Below, in pieces: positions 22,303 to 34,418 of a stretch of 64,000 bases of DNA. The stretch spans positions 277,168 through 341,167 of the forward strand of contig NW_022985472.1 of assembly GCF_010093595.1 (NCBI RefSeq), written 5' to 3'. Position 1 is the stretch's first letter. The number at the start of each line of letters is the position of its first letter. The position numbers and the translations under genes are program-made. Below the pieces are notes generated by a model. That model made no database searches, had not been told where the DNA came from, and was given only the letters and a program-made list of their open reading frames with translations. The stretch comes from Mytilinidion resinicola. Lineage: Eukaryota; Ascomycota; Dothideomycetes; Mytilinidiales; Mytilinidiaceae.

Positions 22303-22880
22303 ATGGCCGCCAGTCCCATCCACCTCCACGACTCGCCTTTCCCTCTTCCATCCTATAATCTCAAGCCACCCAGCCTCGAGCGAGTCGATCCCCCTTACGT
22401 TTCTGAACAACCCGCCCCCAACCTCCCACCATCCTACTCCTCCCCCAACTCCCAGCAACAGAACAACGACCGCGGCCTCGACCCCGACCTCGAGAGGAGC
22501 GACCCCGAACGCGAGCGCGCCGACGTCTCGGCCACCGAACCTAGAGAGACTGACAACGGTGCGAAAGATCTATTTGTCTGCTGCAGCGAAGATAAATGCT
22601 GTACCTGCCGCAGTCCCGAGTGCGTTCCCGGCATCTGGACGAAGACACTGGTAACGGTGGTGGTTTTGACGGGGTGTATCTGGGTTTTGAAGAGGTTTTG
22701 AGGGGAGGGGTTGAGAAGGGAGCGGGAGAGGGAGAAGGAGAGAAGGGTGTGTGGCGGACATATTCTGTACATCTTCTGGCATACCTAATCTCCAAATTGA
22801 ACTTACATGCTTCTGAAATTTGTGGTCGAAGTGATATGCCATCTATGGTCCCCCACACCCCAGACCCACGGTTCCCTATT
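22098..22880. repeat. Duplicated promoter region upstream of the tandem pair
   Basis: Sequence around 22116-22195 (GTGATATGATGACCGTGGTC, then CAGACCCACGGTGCCCTATT and CTTTCGCACAAAC) recurs at about 22830-22905 with few changes, an offset of about 715 bases. The duplication therefore includes upstream DNA as well as the reading frame. Confidence 0.75.
22303..22701 (+). CDS. Small Pro-rich, Cys-rich tail-anchored protein (copy 1)
   Basis: 132 residues. The N-terminal half is Pro/Ser-rich with SEQPAPNLPPSYSS, the middle is acidic and Arg-rich, then CCSEDKCCTCRSPECVPGIW precedes one hydrophobic helix (TLVTVVVLTGCIWVLKRF) at the very C terminus. The topology is that of a tail-anchored membrane protein with a cytosolic Pro-rich head; PPSY could be a PY-like motif for ubiquitin ligases, which is inference. 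Family not recognised. A paralogue follows directly. Confidence 0.7.
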   Translation: MAASPIHLHDSPFPLPSYNLKPPSLERVDPPYVSEQPAPNLPPSYSSPNSQQQNNDRGLDPDLERSDPERERADVSATEPRETDNGAKDLFVCCSEDKCCTCRSPECVPGIWTKTLVTVVVLTGCIWVLKRF

Positions 22881-23006
22881 CCCCCTTCGCACAAACTTTA
22901 GCATCCCGATCATCATCCTCATCCCTCACACAACTGAAATCCACCACAACTGAAATCCACCATGCAACTGAACTCTACCACAACTAAACCCACCAAGCGC
23001 ATCACC

Positions 23007-23450
23007 ATGGCCACCGGCCCCGTCAACCTGCGCGACTCCCCTCGCCCCGCTCTACCCTACAACCCCAAGCAAGACCTCGAGCAGGCCACCGCCGCCCCTT
23101 ACGTTTCTCAGCAACCCGCCCCCAACCCCCCTCCATCCTACACCCCCGCCTCCCAGGACCGCTACACCAACACCGCCATCGACCTCGAGCGGGGCGGCGA
23201 CGACCTCGAGATGGGCGACCTCGGCATCAAGATCGTCGAACGCGAAGAAAACGAGAACGAGAACGGAAAAGACCCCGTCTATGGTTGCAGGTGTGGCCCC
23301 GAAGACATGTGTTCCTGCGACTGTTGTTGCATTTGCTACGACTGTTCCTGCCGGTGTTCCGAGTGCGTTCCCGGGATCTGGACGATGGCGCGGATGGCGG
23401 TGCTGGTGGTGGTAGTGGCGGGGGTGTGTTTGGGCTTGTGGAGGGTTTGA
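23007..23450 (+). CDS. Small Pro-rich, Cys-rich tail-anchored protein (copy 2)
   Basis: 147 residues from the ATG at 23007, which sits in the same ATCACCATGGCC context as copy 1; an upstream in-frame ATG at 22962 is less likely. Shared features are SQQPAPNPPPSYTP, an acidic stretch, a Cys-rich block expanded to CDCCCICYDCSCRCSECVPGIW, and a C-terminal hydrophobic helix. The Cys cluster has 10 cysteines within about 20 residues, which could bind metal or be palmitoylated. The upstream region is also duplicated, so the pair arose by a roughly 0.7-kb segmental duplication. Confidence 0.72.
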   Translation: MATGPVNLRDSPRPALPYNPKQDLEQATAAPYVSQQPAPNPPPSYTPASQDRYTNTAIDLERGGDDLEMGDLGIKIVEREENENENGKDPVYGCRCGPEDMCSCDCCCICYDCSCRCSECVPGIWTMARMAVLVVVVAGVCLGLWRV

Positions 23451-23467
23451 GGGGGGGGGGGGGGGGG
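23451..23467. repeat. Homopolymer of 17 G
   Basis: Runs directly after the stop codon of copy 2. Length may be unreliable. Confidence 0.9.
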
Positions 23468-23815
23468 TGATGAGGGAGGGATGGGTGTGGCGCGGAGGCA
23501 TGATGGTGACAAGAGAGGAAAGAGAGGACAGGAGTAGAGGTAGACGAAGAGGGGCTGAGAAGGGGGGGAAAGGTTGAAGATTGAGGATGTGGGTATGGTT
23601 CGTTCTTGATAGAAAATGGCGAAGGTTCTACAATTCGTCGTTATCAGTTCTGAGATGTGGATGCTAAGAGCCCTCGATATAAGCTTTCTTTTGCGTTCTC
23701 GTTGAGGACTCGTTAGGAGCCTTGAAGGCATCCATGCCCTTCCCTCTACCGGTTCCTTATAGACCTACCCCGATAACGCCGGACGCCTTCGCAATGCAGC
23801 ACCAAATCTTGTTCC

Positions 23816-25194
23816 CTAGCCCTCACATATCACGCCGGCTACCCTTACGGCGAGATCCAGCACAGCAAGATGCTCGTCTGCTCCATCGATGAGTCGTTTA
23901 TCCACCTCGCTAAACACATTCACGATCTTGTTCTTCTGCAGATCTCCAATCCGCTCATCGAACAGCACCTGTTCGTAGAGTTGTGACACCGTCTGGGCAG
24001 CGCTCCACCCATCAGCAACCATATCCTCGACCACCTTGCTAATAGTCTTGAACTGTATCGTTTTCGAAGCCGAGGGCTGCATGCTGTCCAGCAGCAGCTC
24101 GAGCGTCGGCGTCGGTATCACACCCGCGATCTCATGGACATGCTCCATGGTAACAGCCGCACCCGAACCCTTGCTAACGTCGTCGTCAGAATCGATATCC
24201 ATAGCATCCGCATGCCCATTCCCATTCTTCGCCGCCTGCCCCACCAATCTCGCCGCACTCTGCAAGAACGTGATTGCTTTCCTCAAATCCCCGTCGCTGA
24301 CCCTCACCAACTCCTCCCCAACTCCAGGATTCAACCTGACCCCCTCCTCTTTCGCGATGAACTCCACCCGCGCCACCGCATTCCCCTCATCCAAGCTCTT
24401 AAACCGGAACTTGCTGCACCTACTCGCGAGCGGATCGATAATACGCGTAACGTAATTACACACGAGACAAAACCTCGTCATCTTGCTATACGTCTCCATC
24501 GTCCTCCGCAGCGCGGATTGCGCGTCCTGGGTCATACTATCCGCCTCATCCAAAATCACAATCTTGAACGGCGGCGCCGAATACTTATCCCGATACCTGA
24601 CCTGCTTCGATCCAGCGGCCGTGCCATCGTCCACCATGACGTTGTAGTTCGGCGCGTTGCTGAGCTGCTGTCGCGCGAAGTCTTTGACTTTCAGCCGCAC
24701 GATGGAGATGCCGCGCTCGTCGGAGGCGTTGAGTTCGAGCACGCGGGATTTGATGAGGTCGGGCCCGTAGAGCTGCTTTGCGAGCGCGAGAATGGTGGAG
24801 GTTTTGCCGGTGCCGGGCGGGCCGTAGAAGAGCATGTGGGGGAGGTTGGAGGATTGGAGGGTGCGCGAGAGGATTTGGATCGTGTGGTCTTGGGCGGTGA
24901 CTTCGTTGAGAGAGCGAGGGCGGCTGTGGATGGAGGGGTTAGCTGGGGGAGTTATTTGAGCTACTCGTAGATGCATCTTTGGAAGAGAAAGAGTGTAGAT
25001 AGGCAAGAAAGATTCTATAGTTGAGTATTGCTGTCCAAGGGACCGAGAATCTGAAGGAACAGGGTGTATTGAACGTACTATTTCTCAACCCATGGCTGCA
25101 TGCGATTGTTCTCTTGTTTCGTAGTCGGAGCTTTTGAAGAGCTTGCGGCAGCCGCAGCCGCCTGACGGGCTTTGATGTCGAAGAAGCTGGCCAT
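23816..25194 (-). CDS. RFC2: Replication factor C subunit 2
   Basis: AAA+ subunit of the clamp loader that places PCNA on DNA; nuclear. Exon 1 (25079-25194) encodes the N terminus ending QPWVEK; a 155-base GT-AG intron follows; exon 2 (23816-24923) begins at YRPRSLNEVTAQD; total 407 residues. Motifs are Walker A FYGPPGTGKTS, Walker B ILDEADSM, sensor CNYVTRIIDPLASRC with the SRC arginine finger, and LELNASDERG. The wording YGPDLIKSR and the overall pattern match yeast Rfc2 (human RFC4) rather than the other small subunits. A Gly/Asp-rich insertion (NGNGHADAMDIDSDDD) lies in the collar region. The N-terminal 30 residues are Ala-rich. Confidence 0.95.
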
Positions 25195-25680
25195 TGTTGA
25201 GGGGTTGTATTGGCTGAAGTTGGTGATGTGGGCTTGGTGTTGAGGAACGACGCGAGGAACGCGAAAGTCGAACAAATCTACGCGCTTGTCACGTGCGCCA
25301 CTTTAGCCTCCCATCAATATATCCCACGAGTGTCATTTGGACTGTCTGTAGTGCTTCATTATGCTTTCAAGAATCTGAAGGAGGTGCTAGGTGACGTTTC
25401 TGATAGTGTTCTTATCAAATCGTGTTTCCATACACAACATCACAATAGAGCACAAAGTTCAGTTCCAATGTCATTCATATTGTGCAATCTAGCTATTGCC
25501 CTGGCTCTCATCATCGAATGTGCAGATGACACGATTAGGAACATTCCCCAGATGCCCCAAAAGCCATTCCATTTCGCCCCAGCACCAGCTTAGCTCGTTC
25601 GAATCGGGTCATGACTTCTGAAGTCTACATACGTGGGCGAACCTACACAAAAGAGTAGCAAAAGGAAAAACAATATGCAA

Positions 25681-27685
25681 TTATTTTCCCTTCAGGCTAA
25701 CCCCCTTAACCCTCTTAGCAAGCTGTTCTGTGCTATCGCTTGGGGAGAAGTCGCGATGAGGAGTTGCACGTTTAGGGGGTCTCTCACCGCTTTCTTTCAG
25801 GATGGTCAGAAGAGTCGCCCATCCTGGGCTATGCTGTAGCTGCAGGCCTTGTGATAGGTCGTGTTTACTTGCGACGCGGTAGAGGAGGGTTTCTTCGTCC
25901 TAGTGGATGGAGTGTTTAGTTCTTAGAGATCTTGACAAAATTCGAGGGAATAGTACCTTGCTTAATATGCCAAGCTTGTGGACGAAGGTAATGAGATGGA
26001 AATCAGACACGGACTTGACTCCACTCGACGTGTTCAGAGCAACGCCGTTCGCCTTCGCGTTCAATGCCTTGGACAAGGTTGATGGTTCTTGCATCTGGCC
26101 GATAAGCTCTCGGTTCTCGATCGTGAACTTCGGGCCTATGAAGATTGGGTTTGATTCGTTGGGGAAGCCGTGGGTGAGAGTAACCAGTAAGTAGTCTACT
26201 GGGAACGAGGGTTTCGCGTTCTCCTGAACGTTGACACCATATTCATTCTTTCGACGGTAGAAGACTTCCGGGATGTATCTCGCTTTGTTGAGGACGTCGT
26301 TGTCTTCTTCCGCTTGGACGAGCATTACCGACGGCTCAGCAGATGGCTCGATGATGTCCGCCCTGACCATTTCCACAGCCGCATTTGAAGCCTGGTATGA
26401 AGCGATGCCAATCTCGCCGTCTTCATTGCCGCTGATCACACAAGTAACAAAGTTCGATCCGAATTTTCCAGTCTCGCTCCATTTCGTGGGTCTTGGGTAC
26501 TTGGCCTGTAACCGTGCAGCAAATTGAATTTCCAGTGATGAGAGGAAGTAGGAGTCGATGTGTCTCTTGCATATCACGGTGCCGTCTCCTTCTCCTGAAT
26601 CTAGTAAATCTGTGAAGATGGCCCCGACCTTCTCTAGCCCGCATGATCTCGCGATCTCATCCACTTCCTTCTCATTATCCCATTCTCCAAGCGAAACTCC
26701 GTCGGCTTCGTTGATCTGCGGGGGTTCGTAGATGGCTTCAACGACAGCCTTTGTTCCTAACGGCACCTCGGTGTACTCCTCATATCTTCCATAGAGAAAA
26801 CCCAGTCGCTGGCTCCCGCTTGTCCTCCAGAAATCCAGAAGTGAGTTTATGAGGTCAGGCGAGGCAAATTCGACATGATCCACCATTCGGTATTCCTGCG
26901 GTTGTAACGATATCGCACTGGGCTGACATTTTGTGCAGATGCCTTCGGGGAAAGGCTTGTGTCCTGCTGGGCAATCTGGTCGCACGCGGTAGTATGGTTC
27001 GCTGAGTGGCGGCATGTATGAGGTCCCCGATTCTGGCTTGTTCTTCCCGGTGTTGATCTTACGCAGGTACGAGTGGAAGGAGAGGTGCTTGATTTTCTTC
27101 TCCAGCATATACTCGGGCGCATAGGGCTCCAGAGGCATGCAATAGTCGCACATGCCCTTCGGCCCGTGCCTGCACATCTTCTGATCGAGCTTTCGGGGTA
27201 TCTTGCTATCGAGCTTGTCTAGTCTGTCGTCCAAAGGTGACTGCTTCACGACCTCCCAGGGGTTCTTTATGAGCTGTGTAGGCGATCCTAGCGGGACCGT
27301 GACGGGTGCAGCTTCTGAGGGTGACACGGCGCGGCCGTTCAAACGGTTCGAAGTAGCTCCGGGCTCTGAGTGTCCGTTGGATACCGACTGCTGATCGGTG
27401 AAATCTAGGTAAAGAGGAGCTCCGTGGCTGTAAATCGGCGTCAGCGCCGTGGCATTTTGACAATAGTCTTGCCTACCTGAGGCCCACCTGGCCAAACGTG
27501 ACGCCTTTCAGCGTGCTGAGCTTCCTATGATCGCCGCCATGCGGCTTGTTGCTCACAGATATGGACTTTATGTCGACCGTTTTAGGCAGCTTCTCGGCGA
27601 CTTGAGGTATGATATCTGTGAAAGTCGTAGAGGGCTGCACGTCGAGGCGGAACTGCCCCTCGCGGCTAAAGAATCTCAGTATCAT
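25681..27685 (-). CDS. NPL4: Nuclear protein localization protein 4
   Basis: Ubiquitin-binding cofactor of Cdc48/p97 (with Ufd1) in ER-associated degradation and extraction of ubiquitylated proteins. Exons 27477-27685, 25957-27427 and 25681-25899 (introns of 49 and 57 bases) give 632 residues. Order: ubiquitin-like N terminus ([16 protein letters not shown]), linker, the zinc-finger region with [17 protein letters not shown] and [18 protein letters not shown], then the inactive MPN-like domain ([19 protein letters not shown]) and the C-terminal NPL4 domain with [10 protein letters not shown] near the end. The ATG at 27685 fits the expected start. Confidence 0.95.
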
Positions 27686-28143
27686 ATTAACGGCAAGCTG
27701 GTGTGTGGTGTAGAGGTTCTGGGGCGATGAAAACTAGATGTTCAGTAAGGGAAGGGAGCCACACGCAGGTGAAGAGGGTGGCAGGCAGAGACAGGCGGCA
27801 GGGTGGTTCGTAATGGCTTGTAGGTGGTGGTGGAAGGCGTCAGAAGGCAGGCACGCCAGGGTGTAGCTAGCTGTGTAGGCCCGACGTAATCATACTGCGC
27901 GTCACGGCGATATCGGGTTCCGTATTTTTCAGCCCTACTGGATTTCGCCAAGGCTCCTCCGCGACTGCAACTCTGGCCTCAATATTATTTGGCTTGCAGG
28001 TGCAGTGGACACATCGAGCCACCCCCGACAGTGACCTCCCTCTGTACGCACACGCATCGCGCGCCGCCACCTGCAATACGCCCGCTTTTGCACAGTCACC
28101 GTCTCGGGATTTCACAGAGCCCCTCGCTGGGCGCATCTCCAAC

Positions 28144-28926
28144 ATGGTCGACTGGATCGGGCTCGCCATCCCCTTCGCCTACATAGGCATTCTCGTCGGC
28201 TCCCTCAGCGTGTTCTCCTCGTTGTACCGCAAGCGCAAGGCCTCTAAGTCGGCATCGCTGGCGCCGTGGTTCGGGCAACATCTCCAACGGGACATCTACC
28301 TCACCCTCCTCCATCAAGAGCCCGAAGCGGGCTCGCCCAAGGTCTCGGACGGCCACCTCAAGGCGGCGCTGCTGCGGAGAGCAACAGAGGATATTCACCG
28401 TATTGTGCAGATCAGGAATGCGAAGCAGGCGCTGAGCACGCTGTTGCAGAGGGGCAGTGTAGGGGATGATCTATGGCAGCGCTTTCAGAGGGCCGAGAAG
28501 GAGATCGAGGAAGAGTTGAGGGATGTTGTTAGCGAGGTACGAGACTACCTATACAAATGTGGATTTGTGGGAGGCGAGTGCTAACTGTCACAGGCCAACG
28601 CATTCTCTCCGAACTGGGGCCAAACTATCTTCCAATCCGCTTCCGAAATGGCCCAGAACGCCCAAATCCGCACCCGCATCACCGAGATTCAGGGTCAAGC
28701 CAGCGCTGAGAAGGAGTGGTGGGAGAAGCGGAAGGCGGATATCTCCTCAGGGCTTATGAAGGAATTAGACGAGGAAAAGACAACGAAACCAGCGTTAGCT
28801 TCAAACCCAAGCAGCAACAGCGCCAAGCCAGCAGCGGCGAAGATTGGTAGCGACGACGACGCGGTGTTGGTGGACTCGCCAGCGGGTGGACCGAAGGGGA
28901 AGAACAAAAAGAAGGGGAAGCACTGA
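28144..28926 (+). CDS. SEC66: Translocation protein Sec66/Sec71
   Basis: Subunit of the ER Sec62/Sec63 post-translational translocation complex. Two exons (28144-28536 and 28594-28926, 57-base GT-AG intron with CTAAC branch site) give 241 residues. An N-terminal membrane anchor (IGLAIPFAYIGILVGSLSVF) is followed by YRKRKASKSASLAPWFGQH, the alpha-helical domain with LKAALLRRATEDIHR, and a conserved SPNWGQTIFQSASEM block; the tail is Lys-rich (GKNKKKGKH). It is divergent from NPL4, whose start is 459 bases away, so the two may share a promoter region. Confidence 0.93.
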
Positions 28927-29441
28927 GAGGGGCCAGCTGTCGTTAGTTTCTTTTCTCTGATCTGATAGTATTATCCAGCAGCAAGAGAGCACTGCAACCA
29001 CAATGCATGGTCGGTGTTTGGGCGTTGAAAGCAATGCATACGGGGGAAATTTGATCCTCAGTGCGGGGACGGCAGAATAACTGTAGGTGTTGAGCTTTGT
29101 ATAACACAAGATATCTTGCCAGTATTTATGTGCACCACTGGACGTGCCACTTTCCGTTATTCGTCATACTTGCTTACCTGCAGTGAGTATGGTATGTAGG
29201 TCTGTGTACATTTCATCTGTAATTTCTCGATGTGCGTCAACTCCTTTGCAAAGAAACCATTTGATGGCTACGCCCGCTATATGTGGTTCCTTCGGACTCT
29301 CAAAGGCTTATGCAAGCGCTCAAATCCCTTTACCTCTCGTCATCATTCCATTTCGACCTCTCCACGCCTCTATATTTCTCGATCCCAAAAAAGAACAAAA
29401 AGATCCCCAGCCCCTTTCCAGCAAATTTGTGAATTGCTGAC
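28927..29441. other. Intergenic sequence, no gene seen
   Basis: 3' flank of SEC66 and left boundary of the array of unknown paralogues. Nothing recognised. Confidence 0.35.
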
Positions 29442-30089
29442 ATGACGAAGTCTGAAACTCAAGTCAGTCTATTACTGGCGAATACTTACCGCATATGCAA
29501 AGACTTCCACAAGCCATATCACCAGATCCTCCCGGAACCATGTTCTATAAACCTGGGCGAATGGACAATCGTGCTCATCCAGGAAACGGGGACGCTCAGA
29601 GCCCGCAGCGACGCACTGATCGTTAATGGCTCTTTCGGAACCATGAGTCTCCGGTACGCGTTCGTTGCAGCAGACGAAACCGGAAATACAATTGTCTCTA
29701 CTCTACAGAAGTTCCCCCAGGAGTTATCTGGGGTGCCATCAACTACCACCAAGATGCTCGAGCGGTTTTTCGAGGACGAGATGACTAGTTGCCATAGGGT
29801 TATGGCTGAAGCTGAGGACAGCCTAAACCTCTGCCCCATCCGCAAACGTGGAGTTGAGGAGATCCAGGAGCTGAAGCAGCTCCTGGATCTGGTCAACTCT
29901 GAGATCAGAGCCAAAGCTGAGGAGTATGACTACGTCAGGGACTGGATCTTCAAGGGCTCTCGTTCATCTCCGAAGATCCCCTCGCCAGATACGGGCACAG
30001 ATGAGCAAGAGGCAGGAGAAGGATCTGGCGCAAAGATGGGTCCTGCATCTGCTGCAGGGGAAGATTCCTTTGCAGACGACCAGGTCTAA
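29442..30089 (+). pseudogene. Unknown array family, copy A: C-terminal fragment
   Basis: A 215-residue open frame corresponding only to the C-terminal module of the larger neighbours: NLGEWTIVLIQETGTL aligns with QPGEWTILLIQEARIH (copy B) and QTGEWTIAIIQHREIK (copy D), and LRYAFVAADETGN aligns with IRYAFVTADESGC and LRYAFLTADEAGN. An acidic tail (EQEAGEGSGAK) follows. The upstream modules are absent, so it is either a truncated copy or a stand-alone small gene. No known domain recognised. Confidence 0.55.
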
Positions 30090-31225
30090 CAAAACGGTCG
30101 CGGGGAACTCTGTTCTCTATGGGTGACTGCTCTAGCTGACTCCCGTTCTCCTACTCACTGAACAGCACAAGCAAGGCGAAACGACCATGGGCTCTAAGCC
30201 TAGTAGATACAACGGAAGGCTCATTATGGTTAAAACTGTACATTCCAGTGGTTACGGCCCCCTCTGATCTCGTACTTCGGTATTTGCATGGATCACAAGC
30301 TGTCCCCTCCTAATCCCATGTGGTCTTTTCGGCCTTTTCCAGGAGCCTAGTATCCCTGATACGCCGTCCGGAAATGTAAAAGCAGATCTATCGTAAGGTA
30401 TACGCTCCATGCTTGCTTCTTGAACAAGCGTGAAATAGCAATCGCTCGCTAGCAAAACAGTTGGTTGAGCATCTATAGAAGCGTATTCTCGCGGTATTTT
30501 TACGCGGCTTATAGCGCTCTATAGGCTCCAATATTGGCTCGGGAACGTCCAGACCTTTCCCATTTACTCTTTCTTTCGCTCTGGCGGTGGTTGTGGTGTC
30601 TAGTAGTATTATAACGCGTATACCTAGGATAGGTCAGATCGTAAGCCAGTGCATGGCGCCTCAGCGCTATCCACAAGCGTGCACAGTAGTAATAGCGTTA
30701 GACAATATACACTACTGGGACAAAGGATTCCTGGCGTAGTTCTTACACGGCTTGTGGCGCGTTAACAGAACAATAAGGAACCTGAAGTAATGTGCCATAG
30801 GTCCGGTCTATACACGCCTATCTACCGCCGCCTAGGTGTCCCGGTACGACTTGAGGCCTGTCAGAAAGATGTATTTGAATCTCCTCGAGTTCTGAAAATG
30901 CCTTGAAGCACCTCAAGCGGCATTAGAGACATGTAAGGAACCCTTCACAGCAATTTAGTAGTCTCTAGCTCGGAGTCCCTCGCAGCTTCCGAAACACATC
31001 CTTTCAATCACTAAAATTACGGAAGCATACCTGACTTGTCACGTAGATGGAACTCGTCTCTACATTAAGCTTGCCCAATATTGCTTTTTTAACTTTTGCT
31101 TCGAAGACTCCAGTACTACCACCACCTGCCTACAATTTCGCAGAGCATCCGCAAACACATTGTTAAAATTCGCAACCTCGCACCAGCATCGCAGGGCTAC
31201 CACCGGCGATCCTTTCCTAGTAGAC
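30090..31225. other. Spacer within the array, no gene seen
   Basis: No coding capacity recognised. A/T-rich short words (TATAGCGCTCTATAGG at about 30507) hint at decayed mobile DNA, but I could not find ends or a target duplication. Confidence 0.3.
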
Positions 31226-33992
31226 ATGTCGGTGTCGGACTCGGACTCAGACGGCCGGCCTCCCCATCACCAAGTCTTCATCATTGCTAAGATTAGACAT
31301 CGATACCAGGGGCTGGCAGTTGCGCACCTTCCGGGGTTGAAGGGCGGGTCGGCATTGAAATGCTGCCTAAGACTACTCAACATCTTCCAAGACCCGAACA
31401 ATCGAGCCTTTCTTCTTCACGAGATTGAGTCTGCCAGGATCGAGGAAATGCCTACAAACGAGAACGAGAATGGCAGCTCAGTCATACAAGATCCTCACAA
31501 AGAGAACCACACCAATGAAGATTTGATTGGATCGCCTGCTAGTGGCAATGGCCGTGGTGTGGTCGAGGCTAGTTCATTCACTGGTAATGCGAGCAACAAA
31601 GACATTTCAGCTTTACAAGATTCTTGCGGCGAGGTCGAGGTGAATGACGGCCACCCACGTACGGATCGCGATAACAGCCCCGAGGGTGAGACTTGCTCAT
31701 TCAGTGCCGACACAACTATAAAAGGCAGCCTAACCGTACAGCATTCAACTAGAGATTGTCAGAACGAACGCTCCGAAAACGATCCAGATCCCGGCGGCAA
31801 CGTTACTACTGCAACAGGAGTCTATCCCTTTTACGACACGAGCTCCTACAGTGGAGCTCTTACCGGGCAGAATACGCACAATGAGATCAGTGCAAAAAAT
31901 CAATCAGATCCTGACAATGGCGGTAGTAGCGCATACATAGCAAAGTACCCCTTTATTACGACTTGCCTAGTACTCGGCATGTCCGCCGATATAAAAATCT
32001 CCAGGATCAATCCGGGGGTAGTACTAGATCGGTTCGATACAAAATTTGTTGGAAACCGCGACGATGACGGCAGCACCATCATCGATATAACTGACCCGCC
32101 AGCTCTTCGATACTGCTTTATCAATCCCGAAGAGAATGAACAACATTACCCAGAGCCTGCAACTTTGGTCCCACTCGATGCGGCCGAATTCCTCTCTATG
32201 TACCCGCCCAAGAACACAAGGAATATGGCTTTCACCTTAGACTGTTGGAAGGAATTGATCCGAAAATTTGATACTTGGCCCCTCTTACACGACATGACGG
32301 TCATGGAATCGGCCTGGACGTCTCGGAATTTCTGAAACTGGATAAGTCGCGCAGAGGCAGGTTTGCCGGAGAAGCCTTCACCCCCTGCCGAGCCAGTTCG
32401 AACAGGTGCTTTGGACCTTCGAACAATCTCGCTTGCCAAGCTTTTTGAGGAGGCTCTAAGGGATCCGAACTATCAGAACTGGATATCGGATGCAGAAGTA
32501 CTACCTAGTTTCTTCCAAGACTTCCAGGACTTCATCTACACCCATCCGGACATAGTTGCAGACTCTCCGACTGCTTCAGCTCTCATATATCGGGTGCGCT
32601 CGAAAGATTGCCGACCTTAGTTCCGAGCATCTAGACCTAAGTAAGTAGTATAGTTGTGCCGACGGTCTCCTCTGGCGCTTATCTGCTAACTCTTCCCCTA
32701 TCTTTAGGCATGTTCCCAAAGATGACTCCGCCCGCAGTTCGCGAGCTTATGACGATGATCAAGTCAAAGTCTGTAGACCTGACCCACAATATTCATTTCA
32801 CGCCTGAGGTCTTCGATCATTACCTACCTGAATGGAAGCCCTTCCTCCATACTGTAACCAAGTTTGACACACTGTCTTTCCCCGAAGCCATGACCAGTCT
32901 TATAAAGCGGCATCAAGGAATTAGGGTCAATATTCCCAAAAACTTTCGCAGTGCCTTTACAAGATTCACATGGGATTCTCCAAGCCCAGGTGGGTTCGAC
33001 CCAAATCACTCCGTTGTCCAAATGCTATGGATAGGAGGCGGCGGCCACCGCGGAGAACGCCTCCAAGACGGAGGGCTCCCTTGGACGAAACTTGGCACTC
33101 GTTCTCGATTAATCCCGTTCAGCTTAGTAGGTAATCTACTCTCTACAGGACATATCTTTAGAGCAATCCGTCGATTGACCTTTTTTCTGGTTCGAGAGAC
33201 GGCGGAGTCTCGCCTAAAGTATATCACCGACTTCGATATGGGAGCAATTAGATTAGCAGCGGCATACTGCTTCGCACTTTCTGGTCAGGCAAGTGTGTCT
33301 AAAACCTGAAGTTCCATTATCAATTTTTTTGAGAATCGTTAGTCTGGAATGTCTTATTTCCAAGATGGCTGCAGGTGTTTGGGAAGTCCCGATGGATTAC
33401 AACAGAACTGCACAAGATTTATTGTTCCGGAACGTTAAGATTGGGCCAGCGCTTAAACTCTCTTGTTCTAATCTCAATTGTTTTATCCCTCAATAAGCAT
33501 TTCCATGCTCTACCCAAGCTAACCATTCAAAAGGACATAACCGAAGTCAACCCGCTCCCAACGCATCTTTGCCGCTGGTCCAAGAGCGAAATGCGGCCCT
33601 ACGACAATCGACGAACCGGGTTACCTGGCCCGCCAGACTTCGAGGAAGGACGACTTATCCAGCCGGGGGAATGGACAATCCTCCTCATCCAAGAAGCCAG
33701 GATCCACGGTTCTGGCTCCCCCAAAACTTCCGGGATTCGATACGCCTTCGTCACGGCCGACGAGTCGGGCTGCGTCAAAGGCTTTGGAGGTTCGGACTTC
33801 CTCAAGCAGTTTCCACACACGTCCTCGGATATCGACGAAGAACTGGAGAAAGATTTCAGATTGAGGGAGAGGTGGTGCAAAAAGTACATGGCAGCTCCTG
33901 AGGAAGGCATGGGCTCCCAGCATCGGATATGTGGGGATCTCGAGCTTAGCGAAGCTTTGATGGCTATTGACAAGGAAGTACGGATTTTGTAA
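31226..33992 (+). pseudogene. Unknown array family, copy B (full length, interrupted)
   Basis: Longest member. Modules in order: HHQVFIIAKIRHRYQGLAVA; LRLLNIFQDPNNRAFLLHE; an acidic insert of about 130 residues with three loose repeats; FITTCLVLGMSADIKISR; LRYCFINPEE; a helical module with NYQNWISDAEVLPSFFQDF; then after an intron (32641-32707) KSKSVDLTHNIHFTPEVF and LAAAYCFALSGQ; then after a second intron (33289-33533, a GC donor CAG/GCAAGT) VNPLPTHLCRW, GEWTILLIQEAR and RYAFVTADESG. An in-frame TGA at 32333-32335 and a one-base shift near 32605 break the frame, so it is called a pseudogene. It lacks the first intron seen in copy C. No family recognised. Confidence 0.6.
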
Positions 33993-34418
33993 AGTCGAGC
34001 GACGGGCTTGGACAGCTTTGCGGCAAGATCGTGAATGACCTTTGAAGTTCCCGGAATGTACCTTAGGTTAGAAGCCAGCGCTTGGGATAAGCGAAGGTCT
34101 CATAACATCGATTTGAAGCGTTCCATCACTCTATAAGTGAATGTAGAATATTCTATGACGTACAAAAGTAAATGTAGAATAATTACCAAAATTGGGTCAT
34201 CTTTCTCGGATTTATGTCCTTGAAAAATGATGAAATCGCGTTTTTGTCTCTATTAGGACCCATAGAACAGTCTGTACAAAGATAAAAGCGGTGCTACATC
34301 CCGTTGCGCAGGGAACGGAACTAGCCGTCTCGCTATTCTAACACTCCTCCCCAACGTTCAACGTCCTGCAAGATGTCGCAGCTCACAATCACCTGGCATT
34401 GAGCCCCACAAGCTTACC

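Noticed and set aside
24134..24970. 278-codon plus-strand frame
   Set aside because: Antisense to RFC2, whose Walker motifs prove the minus-strand gene.
24924..25006. Alternative RFC2 start inside the sequence read as MPIYTLSLPKM
   Set aside because: This stretch is intron; splicing from exon 1 restores the conserved WVEKYRPRSL junction.
25590..25610. GTTCGAATC resembling a tRNA T-loop
   Set aside because: No acceptor stem, D-arm or anticodon arm can be built around it.
30450..30860. Possible decayed transposon in the array spacer
   Set aside because: No inverted ends, target duplication or transposase fragments could be found.
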